From a bacterium (GTDB lineage Bacteria; Fidelibacterota; UBA2242), in the NCBI GenBank assembly GCA_018824205.1, contig JAHJGX010000244.1, positions 1 to 40,297 of the forward strand: a stretch of 40,297 bases of DNA, read 5' to 3'. The notes below the pieces were generated by a model. The model was not told where the DNA came from. It searched no databases and was given only the letters and a program-made list of their open reading frames with translations. Of this stretch, positions 1 through 7,988 are shown one piece after another; position 1 is the stretch's first letter, and each line of letters opens with the position of its first letter. The position numbers and the translations under genes are program-made.

Positions 1-1
1 T

Positions 2-109
2 GAAAAGAGTTTAAAGAAGGGTGTTTTGTCACATATGCGGATGCTGCAGAAAATGCCTAAGCGTGTGATGAATTACTTTAAACATCCAAAGATTGCATAC
101 GCAAGATGA
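2..109 (+). CDS. C-terminal tail of an unidentified protein (5' truncated)
   Basis: An open frame enters from the left edge and runs 35 codons to a TGA at 107-109. The tail is basic and rich in Met, Lys and His, ending PKIAYAR. I do not recognise the family. A transposase tail is possible because the downstream surface-protein gene appears to have lost its beginning exactly here, but no terminal inverted repeat can be defined from one end. The following gene happens to continue in the same reading frame after the stop. Many genes in this window end normally in TGA, so readthrough or a recoded TGA is not a reasonable explanation. Confidence 0.35.
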   Translation, partial: EKSLKKGVLSHMRMLQKMPKRVMNYFKHPKIAYAR

Positions 110-178
110 ATTACACAATTAATACCCGCCGGTTTAATAGTAGTATCAGTTTATTTTGAATCCGGTACTGATACTGAT

Positions 179-2572
179 GTGAGACTCTATGAAGTAAATC
201 TTCCTACTACGTATAGTTGCACATTTAGAAATATTGTGGTTGATGAAGATGCCGGTGGCCAACTTACACTTACCAATACTACCACCAGTTCCTCAGAGAC
301 ATTTAACTCGGGAAGCAGTAAAACTCTAAATACGAATTATAATTACAGTATAAAAACACTTCCCCGAGTATTTGAAGATTATGAGTACAGTGGTCAAACC
401 GGTGATTATCAACATCATCATTGGAAAGATGGTGACAATGTAAAGTATAACAAGTATAAACTCTTAAAAACGGTTGATACACCATTATTCATAGATAAAC
501 AATCTGCTATATACGAGGAAGATAACACCGTCAGCCTAAGTTCCTCGTATCCCATCGAATTCCATGACCCATGGTATTATGATAGCCAAACGCAGACTCA
601 GCCAGATGATTATCGGACCGTGTCTTCCGGATCTTTTACTGTGTTTTTAGGCCAGAATTCAGGAGGAGATCCCGATCAACCAATCTATTCACTCAAAGCG
701 GATAAACGAATAGTGAGTACCAGTGATATTCTTGTATTCACGGGTTGGTCGGCATCAAATGGTTCAGCAACATTCCTGGATGGATCCAGTTCTTTAGAGA
801 CAAGAGTGGTTTTTGAGAGTGCTAATGTCACGGTTTCAGCGAATTACTCCAGTGCTATTGCGAATGGGTTGACTGTTGAAGTCAGTGCAGGTGATACCCT
901 GACTATCCCCACCGGTGCTACATATAATATCACTCCCGGTAATTTTAAAATCGATGTCTATGGAACACTGAGTATCAATCAAAGTTCATCACAGCAAGTC
1001 ACTTTCCAGTCCAATGCCGGAACACCGACAAATGCCGATTGGGGTGGGATACTGATTCGAGATGCTACGGTTGTTATGCAAAATGTCACAATTAAAAATG
1101 CGGTGAATCCGCTTTACATTTACGGAAACTCTACCATTTCGACAAAATACATCAATAACTGTACAATCGAAGATTGTAAAAACGGAATTGAATTATATCA
1201 GGCCAATTATAATGAATCAGTTTACTTGAATAGTTCAATTACAATCAAGAATAATGTTATCAGCGATATTGGTGATGCTGACAATGAGAACCCGGGAATA
1301 AGAGTACAGGCAAATATCAAGACTGTTGAAATAGACAGTAACGAGATTTATGAATGTTACGGCGGTATCTATCTCAGTTGCGATTTTACATCCATCCAGG
1401 TATCAACATACACAATTCCTTCCGAGATTTTAATCAGTCATAATGTTATTCATGATCTGTTTTCCGATGATAATACGGCATGTGGAATTAAAGTTATTGA
1501 TAATTCGACTAAATCCAGCCCCTATACGCTTCCCTATGGAAAAATCGTGAATAATACTATCGATGGGATCGATGGTTATGGTATTTACATGGATCGTGAT
1601 GAAAGTGGTCTCTGGTATGTGAAAAATACAATTATTACTGAAATAGGTGAATGGGATTCCGGAGCAGGATATGCTGTTTACAGTGTTGGATTTACCTTAC
1701 CGGTGAAATATTGTACTATATATGCCGTTGAAGGAACAACATATGGGTGTAGTACCGTTAGTCTGATTCAGGATAATCCGGATTATGTGTCTGCTTCTGA
1801 TTACCATTTACAAACCGGTTCTCCCTGTATTGATACCGGAGATCCGGACACAGATGATGATAATAGTGAATGGGAGAACGACTTTAATGATCGGGATCCC
1901 GATGGGACCCGTATGGACATTGGCGCCTTCTATTGTGATTATCCTCCTTCTACACCCACCGGATATGATGGACTCTGGTATAATAATCACCCCAAGGTGT
2001 ATTGGACGGCAGTAAGCGATCCGGATCTGGATTATTATGAAGTCTGGAAAAGAAGGGATGGATATTGGTCTTTAAAAACGACTACAACAAGTACAAACTA
2101 TGTTGATAATTCTGAAACCAAATGGACCAGACCATTGATTATGGAGACAATCGACTATAGAGTACGATCGGTTGATGAGGGTGATAATTCATCAGGTTAT
2201 ACTTCGACTGAATCATTTATTGTTAATAATGTCGAATACGATAAAGAACAATTTTTCCCGACAGTAGAGATTGATCCTATTCCAACGGAATTCTGTTTAC
2301 ATCCAGTGTTCCCTAATCCATTCAACATCACAACGACACTGAAACTGGACCTTCCGGAAAAAACTAAATTCTCCCTGGCCATCTATGATATTAAAGGATC
2401 GGAGGTCTGGCGTCTGAATAATCAGCGAACGAATACTTACCGGGCCGGATATCATACGATTCTTTGGGAAGGCAGGAATAACTCCGGGTCGGTCGTACCC
2501 ACCGGCGTCTATTTCATTGTGTTCAGCTCGCCGGAGCACAAACTGACCCAAAAGGTTGTTTTAATGAAGTAA
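179..2572 (+). CDS. Beta-helix surface protein with type IX secretion sorting domain, N-terminus missing
   Basis: The product is a predicted cell-surface or secreted protein of about 797 residues from the GTG at 179. Residues 240-560 carry repeated short strands and Asn-rich turns typical of a right-handed parallel beta-helix, ending in the CIDTGDPDTDDDN and DIGAF motifs common in such proteins. A fibronectin-III-like stretch follows at about 600-690 (STPTGYDG onward). The last 90 residues are a Por/T9SS type A sorting domain, with the PNPFN motif, LAIYDIKG, GVYFIVF and a final KVVLMK. No signal peptide and no Shine-Dalgarno precede the GTG, and the frame stays open back to the TGA at 107. 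The first residues start in mid-domain, so the 5' part with its export signal has probably been lost by insertion or rearrangement. It is either a pseudogene remnant or a gene whose true start lies outside the window. It is visibly more AT-rich than the metabolic genes nearby. Confidence 0.75.
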   Translation: MRLYEVNLPTTYSCTFRNIVVDEDAGGQLTLTNTTTSSSETFNSGSSKTLNTNYNYSIKTLPRVFEDYEYSGQTGDYQHHHWKDGDNVKYNKYKLLKTVDTPLFIDKQSAIYEEDNTVSLSSSYPIEFHDPWYYDSQTQTQPDDYRTVSSGSFTVFLGQNSGGDPDQPIYSLKADKRIVSTSDILVFTGWSASNGSATFLDGSSSLETRVVFESANVTVSANYSSAIANGLTVEVSAGDTLTIPTGATYNITPGNFKIDVYGTLSINQSSSQQVTFQSNAGTPTNADWGGILIRDATVVMQNVTIKNAVNPLYIYGNSTISTKYINNCTIEDCKNGIELYQANYNESVYLNSSITIKNNVISDIGDADNENPGIRVQANIKTVEIDSNEIYECYGGIYLSCDFTSIQVSTYTIPSEILISHNVIHDLFSDDNTACGIKVIDNSTKSSPYTLPYGKIVNNTIDGIDGYGIYMDRDESGLWYVKNTIITEIGEWDSGAGYAVYSVGFTLPVKYCTIYAVEGTTYGCSTVSLIQDNPDYVSASDYHLQTGSPCIDTGDPDTDDDNSEWENDFNDRDPDGTRMDIGAFYCDYPPSTPTGYDGLWYNNHPKVYWTAVSDPDLDYYEVWKRRDGYWSLKTTTTSTNYVDNSETKWTRPLIMETIDYRVRSVDEGDNSSGYTSTESFIVNNVEYDKEQFFPTVEIDPIPTEFCLHPVFPNPFNITTTLKLDLPEKTKFSLAIYDIKGSEVWRLNNQRTNTYRAGYHTILWEGRNNSGSVVPTGVYFIVFSSPEHKLTQKVVLMK

Positions 2573-2592
2573 CTTCGGTCACTATCTACCTT

Positions 2593-2623
2593 AAAAGCCC
2601 ACTCCTCCGGGAGTGGGCTTTTT
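2593..2623. terminator. Strong bidirectional intrinsic terminator
   Basis: A perfect 13-bp stem (AAAAGCCCACTCC at 2593-2605 against its complement at 2610-2622) closes a TCCG tetraloop and is followed by T residues. The A run on the other side supplies a U-tract for the opposite strand. It lies between the convergent 179-2572 gene and the minus-strand DUF1015 gene and can end both transcripts. Confidence 0.9.
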
Positions 2624-2630
2624 GTATCAA

Positions 2631-2663
2631 AGACCTGACAGGTTTTCAAAACATATCAGGTCT
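2631..2663. repeat. Degenerate palindrome of the AGACCTGA...TCAGGTCT type
   Basis: The 8-bp arms AGACCTGA (2631-2638) and TCAGGTCT (2656-2663) flank an inner CAGGTTTTCAAAACATA segment. It looks like one decayed copy of the interspersed palindrome built from ACCTGTCAGGTTTT-type units that I know from Bacteroidetes/Ignavibacteria-like intergenic regions. It sits directly beyond the terminator between convergent genes. Its membership of a dispersed family is recalled, not tested. Confidence 0.5.
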
Positions 2664-2687
2664 TATACTACCCACACAAAGAAAGCG

Positions 2688-3935
2688 TTAATCTAATAAA
2701 TGAACCACCAGCCCGCTGCGTAGTTTGGGCTCGAACCAGGTGGTTTTCGGAGGCATAATCTGACCGGCGTCGGCAATCGCCATCAGCTGCCGAATAGATA
2801 CCGGGTAGAGCGCAAAGGCCACGGCCATCTCGCCGGAATCGACCCGTTTTTCCAGTTCGCCGAGGCCACGAATCCCGCCAATAAAGTCGATCCGCTCATC
2901 TTTCCGCAGATCACCAATACCGAGAATTGGCTGGAGGATATTTTTCGTCAGGATCGATACATCAAGGCTGGCCACAGGATCAGCTTTATCGAAGGTTTCC
3001 GGTTTGGCCTGTAAGGTGTACCACTGATGATTCATATACATGCCGAAAGTGTTGGCATTTTTCGGTTTGGCGGAACCACTGCAGCAGACCGGGGCGATGG
3101 TGAATATTTCAGCGATTTTCCTGATGAATTCCTGCTCACTAAGGCCGTTCAGATCCGCAACGACCCGGTTATAGTCAATAATATTCAGTTGGTTATGAGG
3201 AAAGAGGGCCGCGAGAAACCAGTTGTATTCTTCATTGCCGCTGTGATTGGGATTGGCCTTTCGGCGCATTTCACCCACCATGGCCGCGGATTTGGAACGG
3301 TGATGACCGTCGGCGACGTAGGAAAAAGGGATTTGATTGAATTGAGTAATTATTGACCGGATAAGATCAGGATTGCTAATGATCCAGACCGCATGTTGAA
3401 TTCCGTCATCAGCAGTGAAATCGTATTCCGGTTGCTCTTCTACAACTTTTTCCACCAGCTGATCGATCTTCTCATCGGCATTATAGGTCAGGAATACCGG
3501 GCCGGTATTGGCATTTGTATATTTGACGTGATTGATACGGTCTTTTTCTTTGACTTCCCGGGTCAGTTCATGGATTTTGATTTTCCCATTGAGGTAATCC
3601 TCAACCGACGCATCGACAACCAGCCCGTACTGCTCATGATTGTCCATAATCTGACGGTAGACATAAAGGCGCTCTTTCTCATCCTGGATCAGCCAACCCT
3701 TTTCCTGCATTTTCTGCAGGTTTTCGGCGGCTTTCAGGTACACTTTTTCATCATAGTGATTGATGTCTTCCGGCAGATCGATTTCCGATTTGACGACATG
3801 CAGGAAGGAATAGGGATTGCCTTTTGCTTCAATGCGGGCTTCCTCGGAATTCAACACATCATAGGGTCGGGAGGCGATTTTATCGGCCAAATCCTGTTTT
3901 GGGCGGATTCCTTTGAATCCTTTGATTTTAACCAT
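2688..3935 (-). CDS. DUF1015 family protein of the serine operon
   Basis: This is a 415-residue cytoplasmic protein of the DUF1015 family (COG4198), full length. Residues 1-50 carry the characteristic FKGIRP, SRPYDVLNSEEAR and NPYSFLHV motifs. A YVADGHHR motif lies at 206-213. No signal peptide or membrane segment is visible. The gene is third in a minus-strand operon after the class V aminotransferase and SerA, starting 21 bases downstream of the serA stop. DGHHR-type motifs are also found in the ParB/SerK fold, where they contribute to nucleotide binding, so a nucleotide-dependent role in serine or phosphoserine metabolism is a reasonable inference. The biochemical function of the family is not established to my knowledge. 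The family call is firm and the role is not. Confidence 0.85.
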   Translation of the reverse strand: MVKIKGFKGIRPKQDLADKIASRPYDVLNSEEARIEAKGNPYSFLHVVKSEIDLPEDINHYDEKVYLKAAENLQKMQEKGWLIQDEKERLYVYRQIMDNHEQYGLVVDASVEDYLNGKIKIHELTREVKEKDRINHVKYTNANTGPVFLTYNADEKIDQLVEKVVEEQPEYDFTADDGIQHAVWIISNPDLIRSIITQFNQIPFSYVADGHHRSKSAAMVGEMRRKANPNHSGNEEYNWFLAALFPHNQLNIIDYNRVVADLNGLSEQEFIRKIAEIFTIAPVCCSGSAKPKNANTFGMYMNHQWYTLQAKPETFDKADPVASLDVSILTKNILQPILGIGDLRKDERIDFIGGIRGLGELEKRVDSGEMAVAFALYPVSIRQLMAIADAGQIMPPKTTWFEPKLRSGLVVHLLD

Positions 3936-3956
3936 TCAATTTCTCCGGATGCAGTT

Positions 3957-4847
3957 TTATGTTAAAACGGCGACGATTTTTTCGGCAATTTCGATGCCTA
4001 CCCGGTCCTGGGCCTCTTTTGTACTGGCGCCGATATGGGGCGTGGCGGAAACTTTCGGATGATTGATCAACTGCGGATTGGGGGTGGGTTCATTCAGAAA
4101 AGCATCGATCCCGGCCCCGGCGATTTTCCCGGTATTCAAAGCTTCAAGCAGGTCATCTTCATTGATTACGCCACCACGGGAAGTATTAATAATGAATACA
4201 GTTGGTTTTAATAATTCAAATTCGGCTTTGGTAATGAAATTATGGGCCTGTTTGGGGACGTGCAATGTAATGAAATCCGACTCTTTCAGCAGTTCTTCTT
4301 TGGATACTGTTTTAACATTCATGTCGGTTTGAATATCAGCCAGGTCGAAGACAATGACCTTCATTCCGAAAGCCAGTGCCATTTTTGCGGTAATCTGGCC
4401 AATCTTTCCAAAGCCGACAATACCCAGGGTTTTTCCGGCCAGTTCAGAACCTTTGTAAGCTTTCTTGTTCCATTCGCCGTTGCGCATGGTGATATTGGCC
4501 TGGGGAATAAACCTAGCCAGGGCAAACATGTGCGCGAAAACCAGTTCCGAGACCGAAGCAGAATTGGCGCCCGGAGTATTCAGAACCGGAATGCCTTTCG
4601 ACTTGGCATACTTATGATCGATATTGTCGATACCGGTGCCGCCGCGGGCGATGAGTTTCAGATTTTTACCGGCGTCAATGACATCCTTCGGCACATTTGT
4701 GGCCGAACGGACCAGAATTCCGTCGTATTGCGGAATGACTTTCAGCAGCTCATCATGTTCGTAATACTGAACATCAAAATCGATATGATTGTCCTTCAGA
4801 ATTGTTTTACCAAAAGGACTGATTCCATCAGTAATTAAAATCTTCAT
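3957..4847 (-). CDS. serA: D-3-phosphoglycerate dehydrogenase, short form
   Basis: This is a 296-residue D-isomer-specific 2-hydroxyacid dehydrogenase. It is predicted to oxidise 3-phosphoglycerate to 3-phosphohydroxypyruvate with NAD, the first step of serine synthesis. The Rossmann motif GFGKIG is at 145-150. The catalytic triad is visible as Arg224 (TSRGGVINE), Glu253 (LNEP) and His271 (PHIGAS). The RSATN and ARGGTGIDNID motifs fit the PGDH group rather than formate or lactate dehydrogenases. The protein ends right after the catalytic domain, so the ACT regulatory domain of longer SerA proteins is absent and serine feedback through ACT is not expected. It lies between the class V aminotransferase (89 bases upstream) and the DUF1015 gene. 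A Shine-Dalgarno (GGAGAAG on the coding strand) precedes the ATG. Confidence 0.9.
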   Translation of the reverse strand: MKILITDGISPFGKTILKDNHIDFDVQYYEHDELLKVIPQYDGILVRSATNVPKDVIDAGKNLKLIARGGTGIDNIDHKYAKSKGIPVLNTPGANSASVSELVFAHMFALARFIPQANITMRNGEWNKKAYKGSELAGKTLGIVGFGKIGQITAKMALAFGMKVIVFDLADIQTDMNVKTVSKEELLKESDFITLHVPKQAHNFITKAEFELLKPTVFIINTSRGGVINEDDLLEALNTGKIAGAGIDAFLNEPTPNPQLINHPKVSATPHIGASTKEAQDRVGIEIAEKIVAVLT

Positions 4848-4867
4848 CGCGCTTCTCCTTTAATTAA

Positions 4868-4885
4868 AACCACCAAGACACGAAG
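4868..4885. repeat. Fragment resembling the ACCACCAAGACACGAAG dispersed repeat
   Basis: The ACCACCAAGACACGAAG string in the 89-base gap between the class V aminotransferase and serA matches a short intergenic motif that recurs in many anaerobic bacterial genomes, in arrays alternating gene-like words such as AAGACAC and CACCAAG. Only one partial unit is seen here. Its function is unknown, and its identity rests on recall. Confidence 0.3.
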
Positions 4886-4936
4886 ATTTTATTTTTTTGA
4901 ATATCTAATCATCAGTGCCTGGGAGTTTTGTCATTT

Positions 4937-6004
4937 TTAGATTTCCGTTTCCAGCAATGCCAGCAATGCTTTCAATTCTGCCATGGTCCGGTCGGCCATA
5001 TGGGCGATCCGGAAGGTTTTTTCCTTTAAATCACCATAGCCGTTGGAAATCATATAGCCTTTTTCGCCGATACGTTTATTCAGATCACCGACGGAAATGT
5101 TTTTGGTATTTTTAATCGTGGTCAGGGTATTGGATTCGTAACCTTTGGCTGCAAACTGTTCGAAATGCTTGTTGGCCCAGGCGCGGGTCACTTTGGCCAT
5201 TTCCAGATGGCGGGTAAAGCGGTTTTCCAGACCTTCGACATTCAAAATATAATCCAGCTGTTTGTCCAGGGCATAATAGTGGGACAATGACGGTGTTGAT
5301 GGATACTGATAGGGCTTTTTCTGCATGTAGTCATAGATTTCGATGAGATCGAGATACAGTCCGCGATTCTCAACGGTGCGGCCCTGGGCGATTGCTTTTT
5401 CGCTGATAGTACAGACGGACAATCCCGGAGGCAAACCCAATGCCTTCTGGGTGCTGGTGATACAGACGTCGATGCCCAGTTTATCGACTTCGATTTTTAC
5501 TCCGGCAGCCGAAGATACAGCGTCTACCAGCCAGAGGACATCGGGATACTTTTTCTTGATTTCGGCGATTTCTTCGATGGGATTCATGACGCCGGTTGAG
5601 GTTTCGTTATGAGTAATCGTAAATACGTCGTATTTGCCGGTAGATAGGTATTCGTCCACAATTTCCGGCAGGGTCGGCTGGCCCCATTCGGCTTCGACCT
5701 TGTCAACGGGGACGTTGTTGGCCTTGGCCATTTTTGCCCAGCGGTTTCCAAAAGCACCAACGGAAAATACAATGGCTCGTTTGGTCGTCAATGAGCGGAC
5801 AGAACCTTCCATCAGTCCGGAGCCGGAGCTGGTCGATAACAGGATCGGATTTTCGGTGAAAAACACTTTCTGCAGTTTTTTACAGACACTTTCACCAAGC
5901 GCCGAGGCATCCTTGGTACGGTGTCCTATCATGGGGGTGCCCATGGCTTCAAGGATTTCTTCACGAACATCCACCGGACCGGGGATAAATAATTTTTTAT
6001 GCAT
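4937..6004 (-). CDS. Class V aminotransferase, likely phosphoserine or serine/alanine transaminase
   Basis: This is a 355-residue PLP enzyme of the class V (PucG/COG0075) group. The N-terminal FIPGPVDV and IGHRTKD motifs bind substrate and phosphate. SSGSGLMEGSVRSL forms the cofactor pocket. The Asp of VDAVSS (about 161) and the Schiff-base Lys187 in STQKALGLPPG are both present. Family members act on serine, alanine, glyoxylate, aspartate or phosphoserine. Here serA and DUF1015 follow in the same operon, so the likely job is converting 3-phosphohydroxypyruvate and glutamate to phosphoserine in place of a classical SerC. The ATG is preceded by a strong AGGAGG. The gene is divergent from ilvE across a 518-base gap. 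Substrate specificity cannot be read from the sequence. Confidence 0.85.
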   Translation of the reverse strand: MHKKLFIPGPVDVREEILEAMGTPMIGHRTKDASALGESVCKKLQKVFFTENPILLSTSSGSGLMEGSVRSLTTKRAIVFSVGAFGNRWAKMAKANNVPVDKVEAEWGQPTLPEIVDEYLSTGKYDVFTITHNETSTGVMNPIEEIAEIKKKYPDVLWLVDAVSSAAGVKIEVDKLGIDVCITSTQKALGLPPGLSVCTISEKAIAQGRTVENRGLYLDLIEIYDYMQKKPYQYPSTPSLSHYYALDKQLDYILNVEGLENRFTRHLEMAKVTRAWANKHFEQFAAKGYESNTLTTIKNTKNISVGDLNKRIGEKGYMISNGYGDLKEKTFRIAHMADRTMAELKALLALLETEI

Positions 6005-6522
6005 AACTCCTCCTACGGGTTTTTGTTTGATTTGCTACACCACTTCTATCTGTCTGCAATTTCTCTACCAATTTTTAATTTCTTAATATTTTTAAGGATT
6101 CCTTCAAGATTGATGCACAATTCTTTAACAATTTAAACGATTCCGTCGGAGAAGAAAAATAGTTTACGCTGTTCTAATGGAAAGTAGATTTCTGTCGATG
6201 CCAGGCAGAATCACCGGAATGAAATCAATAAAAATCAGGTTCTTATTTTCGGATAATATGTTAGACCGGATTTTCAGAATTAGGAAAGAAACCGGATTGA
6301 ACATAATTATTGGCGGTGAAGGGTTTTTCTCAAAAGTAAAAATTATTTTTGCATGGTTTTGGGTTTATAAAAAGTGAAAATCTATGTTCCCCGTCGGTTG
6401 GGTAGCATTGGTGTTCCGGGTGGCATGAGTTTTGACATTCCAAATCCGGAATGATCACCATTGTATAAGCGAAAACTTCTGGTGAATTATTCAGACTCAC
6501 AATCAAAACGGGAAGGAATATC
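6005..6522. other. 518-base divergent intergenic region with putative ilvE leader
   Basis: No convincing gene is present. One 66-codon frame (6177-6377) has no ribosome site and no family features. On the plus strand TATTTTTG (6344-6351) fits the Bacteroidetes-type TAnnTTTG promoter element. It would give a leader of roughly 160 bases before ilvE, containing a GC-rich patch near 6384-6430, a CATTCC/GGAATG hairpin (6436-6453) and a TCACCA/TGGTGA pair (6455-6460 with 6480-6485). I do not recognise a riboswitch or T-box. The minus side must hold the serine operon promoter, which I cannot place. Confidence 0.4.
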
Positions 6523-7551
6523 ATGGATCCGAGGACAACTGAATGGAGCAAACTGGATTTCAGTTACAAATACATTCCCTACCGGTTTCATAGCTATTGG
6601 AAAGATGGAGCCTGGGATAATGGAAAGCTGACTACCGAAAACAAACTGTTGATTGATGAAGGGGCCGTCTGTCTGCATTATGGTCAGGAAATATTCGAAG
6701 GCATGAAAGCCCAGCGTTCCAAAGACGGCCGCATCCGGCTCTTCCGCCCCTATGAAAATGCCCGCCGCTTTAATGAATCAGCACGGCGTATATTAATGCC
6801 GGAAATTCCGGAAAAGAAATTTATTGATGCAATTAAGCAAACACTCCTGGCTAATGAAGCATACATTCCGCCCTACGGAACTGGCGCGGCGATGTATATT
6901 CGTCCCTTTATGCTGGGTGTGGGGGAAAATCTGGGCGTTAAACCGGCAAAGGAATACCAGTTTATCGTTTTTGTGACGCCGGTGGGCCCCTATTTTAAGG
7001 AAGGCTTTAATCCGATCAGTCTGAAAGTCGAGACCTATTATGATCGTGCGGCAGCCCATGGGATCGGTCAGGCCAAGGCCGGCGGCAACTATTCCGCCTC
7101 ATTGCTGCCCCTGAAAAATGCCCGGGATGAAGGCTATGACGAAGTCGTTTATCTCGATTCCATCCATCATAAATATTTTGAAGAGACCGGCGCTTCCAAT
7201 GTATTTTTTGTACTAAAAGACAATGTCATTGCTACACCGAAATCGGAGTCCATTTTAAACAGTATTGTACGGCGCTCGGTGATGGATGTTGCCCATGAGG
7301 ATTTTGGGTATACCGTCGAAGAACGGCCGGTTGGCGTTGATGAAATCGATACATTTCTGGAAGCCGGTGCCTGTGGAACGGCGGCGGTCATTACCCCGAT
7401 CGGCTGCCTCGGTTTTGAAGGCAAACGCTATCAGTTTTATGCCGACGGCAAAGAACCGGGTCCGATCACGACGCAGCTGTACAAGCATTTAACGGCACTG
7501 CAAGTGGGTGATATAGAAGATACCCGCGGCTGGCTGGAAGAAGTTCGCTGA
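6523..7551 (+). CDS. ilvE: Branched-chain amino acid aminotransferase
   Basis: This is a 342-residue fold-type IV PLP aminotransferase. It interconverts leucine, isoleucine or valine and 2-oxoglutarate with the branched-chain 2-oxoacids and glutamate. Family signatures are visible: QEIFEGMKA (56-63), RPYENARR, the PLP lysine Lys185 in GQAKAGGNYSAS, VVYLDS, EETGASNVFFV and the C-terminal GTAAVITPIG. The length is that of the longer (about 340 residue) BCAT group. GGAAGGA (6511-6517) sets the ATG. It begins a plus-strand run with a CMD-like protein, a class I aminotransferase and the 2-oxoacid:ferredoxin oxidoreductase. It would therefore supply 2-oxoacids to that complex, or use what the complex makes by reductive carboxylation. 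Confidence 0.93.
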   Translation: MDPRTTEWSKLDFSYKYIPYRFHSYWKDGAWDNGKLTTENKLLIDEGAVCLHYGQEIFEGMKAQRSKDGRIRLFRPYENARRFNESARRILMPEIPEKKFIDAIKQTLLANEAYIPPYGTGAAMYIRPFMLGVGENLGVKPAKEYQFIVFVTPVGPYFKEGFNPISLKVETYYDRAAAHGIGQAKAGGNYSASLLPLKNARDEGYDEVVYLDSIHHKYFEETGASNVFFVLKDNVIATPKSESILNSIVRRSVMDVAHEDFGYTVEERPVGVDEIDTFLEAGACGTAAVITPIGCLGFEGKRYQFYADGKEPGPITTQLYKHLTALQVGDIEDTRGWLEEVR

Positions 7552-7588
7552 TAAACAGCATGGATTTATTGAATAAAGGAAATTAATC

Positions 7589-7945
7589 ATGGTAACGGAT
7601 AAATTTAAATGGGACGATCTGGATAAAGACGGGATGACCTACCTGATGGAAAACCGGAAAGAGGTTTTCAAAAGTTATCAGAAAATGGTCAGTAACCTGG
7701 GGACCCACCTCGATGAAAAAACCCGGCAGCTGGTGATGCTGGCGATCCAGGTCAACAGTCCGTCGCCGGATGCAATAAAAATCATTATACCAAAGGCTAT
7801 CCGGGCCGGCGCCGCCCGGGATGAGATCATCGACACATTAATTCTGACTACTCCGGTGGTCGGCTTATCAACGGTGATGAAAATGCTGCCTTTTGTATTG
7901 AAAGAGCTGGAGTCTTTTGAAAAAGCCTACGGCGAGGTCCGCTAA
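7589..7945 (+). CDS. Small AhpD/carboxymuconolactone decarboxylase-like protein without redox cysteines
   Basis: This is a 118-residue all-helical protein with the CMD/AhpD layout. LDEKTRQLVMLAIQVN is followed by a second helical pair (IPKAIRAGAARDEIIDTLILTTPVVG). Active AhpD proteins carry CxxC and a His at the corresponding helix. This protein has no cysteine at all: that segment reads NSPSPDAIKIIIPKA. A peroxidase-reductase role is therefore unlikely, and a structural or small-ligand role is more plausible. It sits 37 bases after ilvE and 43 before the class I aminotransferase, in one transcription unit. The ATG at 7589 follows AAAGGAAA. The fold assignment is moderate and the function unknown. 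Confidence 0.7.
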   Translation: MVTDKFKWDDLDKDGMTYLMENRKEVFKSYQKMVSNLGTHLDEKTRQLVMLAIQVNSPSPDAIKIIIPKAIRAGAARDEIIDTLILTTPVVGLSTVMKMLPFVLKELESFEKAYGEVR

Positions 7946-7988
7946 TTCTCAGTAGTGAGAATGCATTAATTGAAAAGCAGGGAACACT

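Noticed and set aside
107-109. In-frame TGA between the left tail and the T9SS protein as possible recoding or selenocysteine
   Set aside because: Many genes here end in TGA at sensible positions, no SECIS-like element is evident and the two segments belong to unrelated proteins.
3393-3965. 190-codon open frame opposite the DUF1015 gene
   Set aside because: It mirrors the DUF1015 coding frame on the other strand, is dominated by Phe and Ile runs and has no ribosome site or family motif.
6177-6377. 66-codon frame in the class V aminotransferase-ilvE gap
   Set aside because: No Shine-Dalgarno, no recognisable motif and biased toward Ile, Phe and Lys as expected of AT-rich noncoding DNA.
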